8,418 bases of DNA from contig JAICIG010000357.1 in the NCBI GenBank assembly GCA_025924495.1, positions 1-8,418 of the forward strand, given 5' to 3'. This DNA is from Pirellulales bacterium (GTDB lineage Bacteria; Planctomycetota; Planctomycetia; Pirellulales; JAICIG01). Numbering within the stretch: position 1 is the stretch's first letter; each line of letters begins with the position of its first letter. A model generated the notes under the pieces. The model was not told where the DNA came from, searched no databases, and saw only the letters and a program-made list of their open reading frames with translations. A program made the translations under genes and the position numbers. Of the stretch, positions 5,671 through 8,418 are shown piece by piece.

Positions 5671-7638
5671 ATGAACCTCCGCGCGACACAAGCTGAGCCA
5701 GAGCAGCAACCTAAGCCGGGACCGATGAAGTTCACGTATCCCAGCGGGTCGCGTCCCTTGGAAGGCTATACGATCAAGCGCGGCATCGGCCGCGGCGGTT
5801 TCGGCGAAGTCTATTACGCCACGAGCGACGCGGGTAAAGAGGTGGCGCTCAAACTCATTCGCCGCAACCTCGACGTCGAACTTCGCGGCGTGACGCAGTG
5901 CCTGAATCTCAAGCACCCCAACCTGCTCGACTTGTACGACGTCAAGCAAGACGACCTCGGCGACAGTTGGGTGATCATGGAATATGTCGCCGGCGATTGC
6001 CTGGAGAGCGTCGTTTCGGCCCATCCCGCCGGAATGCCTCGCGAGGATGCGCTGCGCTGGTTCCACGGCATCGCGGCGGGCGTTGCCTATCTCCACGATC
6101 ATGGCATCGTTCACCGCGACCTCAAGCCAGGCAATATCTTTTGCGACGAGGGCCTGGTAAAGATCGGCGACTACGGTCTCTCGAAATTCATCTCCGCCAG
6201 CCGCCGCAGCGGGCAAACAGAAAGCGTCGGCACAGTGCATTACATGGCGCCTGAAATCGGCAATGGGCGCTATGGCAAGGAAATCGATATTTATGCTCTG
6301 GGCATCATCCTCTACGAAATGCTGACCGGACGCGTGCCGTTCGAAGGGGAAAGCGTGGGCGAGGTGCTGATGAAGCATCTCACCGCCGAGCCCGACTTGA
6401 GCGGTGTCGACGAACCTTACCGCGCAGCGATCGCGCGAACGCTGACCAAATCGCCTGAGGGTCGCCTGCAAAACGTCCAGGAACTGATCGGCTTGCTGCC
6501 GCCGCAAGACCAGCCCGCTCACGGTATTCCAGTCTCAGCGTTTGTGAAGCAGTCTCCGGCCAACGACCGAGAAAATCGGATGGATTCGCCGCGCGCCTGC
6601 CAGCAGGCTCAAGAGATTACGACCGACGTTGTTTTGGTTGATGAAGAGCCAATCTATCGCGCTTTGCGAACGAACTGGCGAAACTTTCGCGACGCATGGA
6701 ACTCGGGTCGCATACCTTCGCTGGGCCGCGTGGCGATCGTCGGCGGAGGCATTTATCTGGCGGCCGGTTATTGGTTTTTGCTGATTCCAATGGCTCTGTG
6801 GCTGCTCGTGATGTATGGCGTGTACAGCGCCGTCCGCGCTGTCATGATATCGGTCCGGCAGCCGGTTCCCTCGGGCAAGCCCGTTAAGGCGACGGTCGCT
6901 GCTGTACCGCAGCAGCCGACTCCGTTGCCGGCTGCCCCGCCTCCGCCACGGGTGGTTCAACCGCCACGCGCGGCAGTCGAACCAGCTGCGCCTCCCAAGT
7001 CAGTTCGCCAGCGGATGCAGGAATTGACGGGGTCCATGTTGATCTCAGCCGCGGTCGCGGCAATTGTCTGTTTGCTGCTCAATATTCTGCGAGGCAAAAC
7101 CGCTGCGCCTCAGCAGTTTGCGTGGTTGACGCTGGTCGGTACGGTAGGCGCCTGGGCCGTGATGCTGCCCGCCAAGTTTTGGGAGCAGGGCGAGGGCGAA
7201 GCAATGTTGCGTCGTTGCCTGCTATTGTTGGTCGGCTTGGGTCTGGGGGCGTTTGCCTATGGCAGCCACGCCTGGCTGCTGGTCGATCTGCCTTACGATT
7301 GGCGAAGCGTGCAGATCGACGAGCGGCTCTATCCGCAGAGCTTGATCAATTTCGAGTTTACCGACACCGCTGGGGCGCCGACATTGATGGGCCACATGGC
7401 TTATTTCGGTTTTCTGCTGGTCGCCCTGCGTTGGTGGCGCCAGGCCGATCCCGCGCGTGCGCATCGGCTGAGCCTGTGGTCGATCATCGTCAGCGGATTC
7501 GTGGCCTGGCTGTTGAGCTTCTTTTGGCCGTTTCCGCAGCCGTGGGGAATCATGGTCGCGGCGACAATCTCAGTCGCGGTGCAGTTGGCAAGTCCCTGGC
7601 AGGCGCCGCGCCGCCGGCGCGTCGCCTCCTACGTTTGA
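5671..7638 (+). CDS. Polytopic membrane Ser/Thr protein kinase
   Basis: Eukaryotic-type (Hanks-type) Ser/Thr kinase, 655 aa, with catalytic domain about residues 32-275. Visible motifs: glycine loop GRGGFGEVY (40-48), VALK lysine Lys61, HRDLKPGN with catalytic Asp150 and Asn155, GDYG metal-binding Asp167 (DYG instead of DFG), activation-segment GTVHYMAPE (Thr188, Glu195), Asp206 in the DIYALG motif, and a final Arg265. The core is therefore complete; the helix-C Glu is probably Glu70, though its spacing to HPN is three residues longer than usual. The C-terminal part is not a sensor module I recognise: two hydrophobic segments (about 354-388), a Pro/Ala-rich linker (411-444), then about six more (455-471, 483-501, 514-532, 573-588, 601-620, 625-640). 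A polar loop at 533-571 may be exposed outside. In-frame ATGs occur at 5614 and 5725; I favour 5671. It follows the FHA gene closely. Substrates are unknown, but the adjacent FHA protein is an obvious candidate partner. Confidence 0.95.
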   Translation: MNLRATQAEPEQQPKPGPMKFTYPSGSRPLEGYTIKRGIGRGGFGEVYYATSDAGKEVALKLIRRNLDVELRGVTQCLNLKHPNLLDLYDVKQDDLGDSWVIMEYVAGDCLESVVSAHPAGMPREDALRWFHGIAAGVAYLHDHGIVHRDLKPGNIFCDEGLVKIGDYGLSKFISASRRSGQTESVGTVHYMAPEIGNGRYGKEIDIYALGIILYEMLTGRVPFEGESVGEVLMKHLTAEPDLSGVDEPYRAAIARTLTKSPEGRLQNVQELIGLLPPQDQPAHGIPVSAFVKQSPANDRENRMDSPRACQQAQEITTDVVLVDEEPIYRALRTNWRNFRDAWNSGRIPSLGRVAIVGGGIYLAAGYWFLLIPMALWLLVMYGVYSAVRAVMISVRQPVPSGKPVKATVAAVPQQPTPLPAAPPPPRVVQPPRAAVEPAAPPKSVRQRMQELTGSMLISAAVAAIVCLLLNILRGKTAAPQQFAWLTLVGTVGAWAVMLPAKFWEQGEGEAMLRRCLLLLVGLGLGAFAYGSHAWLLVDLPYDWRSVQIDERLYPQSLINFEFTDTAGAPTLMGHMAYFGFLLVALRWWRQADPARAHRLSLWSIIVSGFVAWLLSFFWPFPQPWGIMVAATISVAVQLASPWQAPRRRRVASYV

Positions 7639-7715
7639 GCAGCAAGAAACGTTTCATGCTGGCGGCGAATCCATTCCGCTCCGTGCCAGGCAAGTAAAGA
7701 GTTCACGGTGATCCT

Positions 7716-8418
7716 ATGGCTCCTGGAGTCCCGGTCGTGACATTTTTTGGTTTAGGTTTGATCGGCATCTTGCTGATCGTGACCATCATTGCTTGCGTCG
7801 CCTTGTCGCGCAGCCAGGTCGGCCAATGGATTCTTGGAGCGGGCGCGACGTTGTTTGCGATCGCAGTCATGCTCTGCGGATGGCTCTTTGTCAGGGTCGT
7901 TCCCCAGCACCAAACTGCGACTGCAGAAACGTACGTTGAACACCGCGGGAATCAGATTCCGCTTGGCTCTGCGCCGATGGAGCAAATCGCCGTGGCGCCT
8001 CCGGGCTCGGCCGGAGTCTCGACATCGGGACCAGCAGAGAACTCTCAGTCTGTGAATACAGCCATCGCGCAGAGCACCGCAGTTGAGAATGCTATTGAAC
8101 AGAAGGCAAGCTCGCGTACTGGGGCCGGTCGACCGGCTTGGATGGATTCTCCAATGGGGCGCGACGGCACGATCTACCGCACGATCGCCACGGCGGGTCC
8201 GTACTCGACGTTATCCGAATGCAACCAAAAACTTCCGGAGGCGCTCCAAGAAGCAGTTCGCGCCTACGCGGAACGCTTACTCGGCGCCGGAGCCGGTGAG
8301 AGCGTTAAACTGTCTCCGTCTTTCATTCACGAGCACATCGTCCGCGGCGAGTGGTTGGAGCAGGCGGAGTTTTCGTTTGGGCCGATGTACAACCTGCATG
8401 AGTTACTGGAGTTCAACC
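7716..8418 (+). CDS. Two-TM protein with unrecognised soluble domain (partial)
   Basis: The frame opens with the ATG at 7716 and is still open at the window edge, so the C-terminus is missing; 234 residues are visible. Two hydrophobic helices (about 8-30 and 37-60) form an N-terminal hairpin. A low-complexity Ser/Ala/Thr-rich linker follows (about 65-140). From about 150 a folded domain begins (GTIYRTIATAGPYSTLSECNQ, then LPEALQEAVRAYAERLLG, FIHEHIVRGEWLEQAEF and GPMYNLHELLEFN) with mixed helix and strand. I do not recognise a characterised family; the GPMYNLH motif resembles planctomycete hypothetical proteins I remember. The start lacks a good Shine-Dalgarno: the nearest purine run (AAAGAG) lies about fifteen bases upstream. 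An in-frame stop at 7695 limits earlier starts. The 77-base gap after the kinase shows no terminator, so co-transcription is likely. Confidence 0.8.
   Translation, partial: MAPGVPVVTFFGLGLIGILLIVTIIACVALSRSQVGQWILGAGATLFAIAVMLCGWLFVRVVPQHQTATAETYVEHRGNQIPLGSAPMEQIAVAPPGSAGVSTSGPAENSQSVNTAIAQSTAVENAIEQKASSRTGAGRPAWMDSPMGRDGTIYRTIATAGPYSTLSECNQKLPEALQEAVRAYAERLLGAGAGESVKLSPSFIHEHIVRGEWLEQAEFSFGPMYNLHELLEFN

Noticed and set aside
5647..6522. Minus-strand 291-aa open frame opposite the kinase
   Set aside because: It lies antisense to a kinase domain with intact motifs. Long antisense frames are common in GC-rich genes, and its composition shows no family.
7122..7697. Plus-strand 191-aa frame overlapping the kinase tail
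   Set aside because: It is a shifted frame of the kinase membrane tail. The kinase frame itself continues to its stop with hydrophobic segments, so no frameshift needs to be assumed.

Overview
The window looks like a GC-rich bacterial chromosome segment, most likely from a planctomycete (Pirellulales-like). I infer this from the gene types, not from any marker gene: a Cro/C1-type HTH protein with an unusual RREEEE helix, an alpha/beta hydrolase with a WSWPSD motif, and a GRGGFGEVY/GDYG Ser/Thr kinase with a polytopic tail beside an FHA protein. All of these resemble planctomycete families I remember. No rRNA, tRNA, IS element or CRISPR array was seen.

Layout. Positions 1-497 hold no convincing gene. 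A small HTH DNA-binding protein runs at 498-1022 (+). It is followed by a noncoding gap with a 14-bp perfect inverted repeat (1056-1120), then by a predicted exported alpha/beta hydrolase (1197-2306, +). A VOC/glyoxalase-like protein lies convergently at 2376-2777 (-). A 448-bp noncoding stretch (2778-3225) then separates this minus-strand gene from a plus-strand gene cluster.

The cluster (3226 to the window end) has four genes in one direction with short gaps and no visible terminator. In order they are a membrane-anchored coiled-coil protein (269 aa), a helical-repeat plus FHA protein (476 aa), a Ser/Thr kinase with an intact catalytic core and about eight C-terminal membrane segments (655 aa), and a two-TM protein with an unrecognised soluble domain that is cut by the window edge.

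How they may work together. The kinase and FHA protein are a natural phosphorylation/phosphopeptide-recognition pair. The two flanking membrane proteins, one a long coiled coil resembling PspA only in general architecture, suggest an envelope-associated signalling module. That function is inference; the gene order, domains and motifs are visible. The HTH, hydrolase and glyoxalase genes do not obviously belong to the module.
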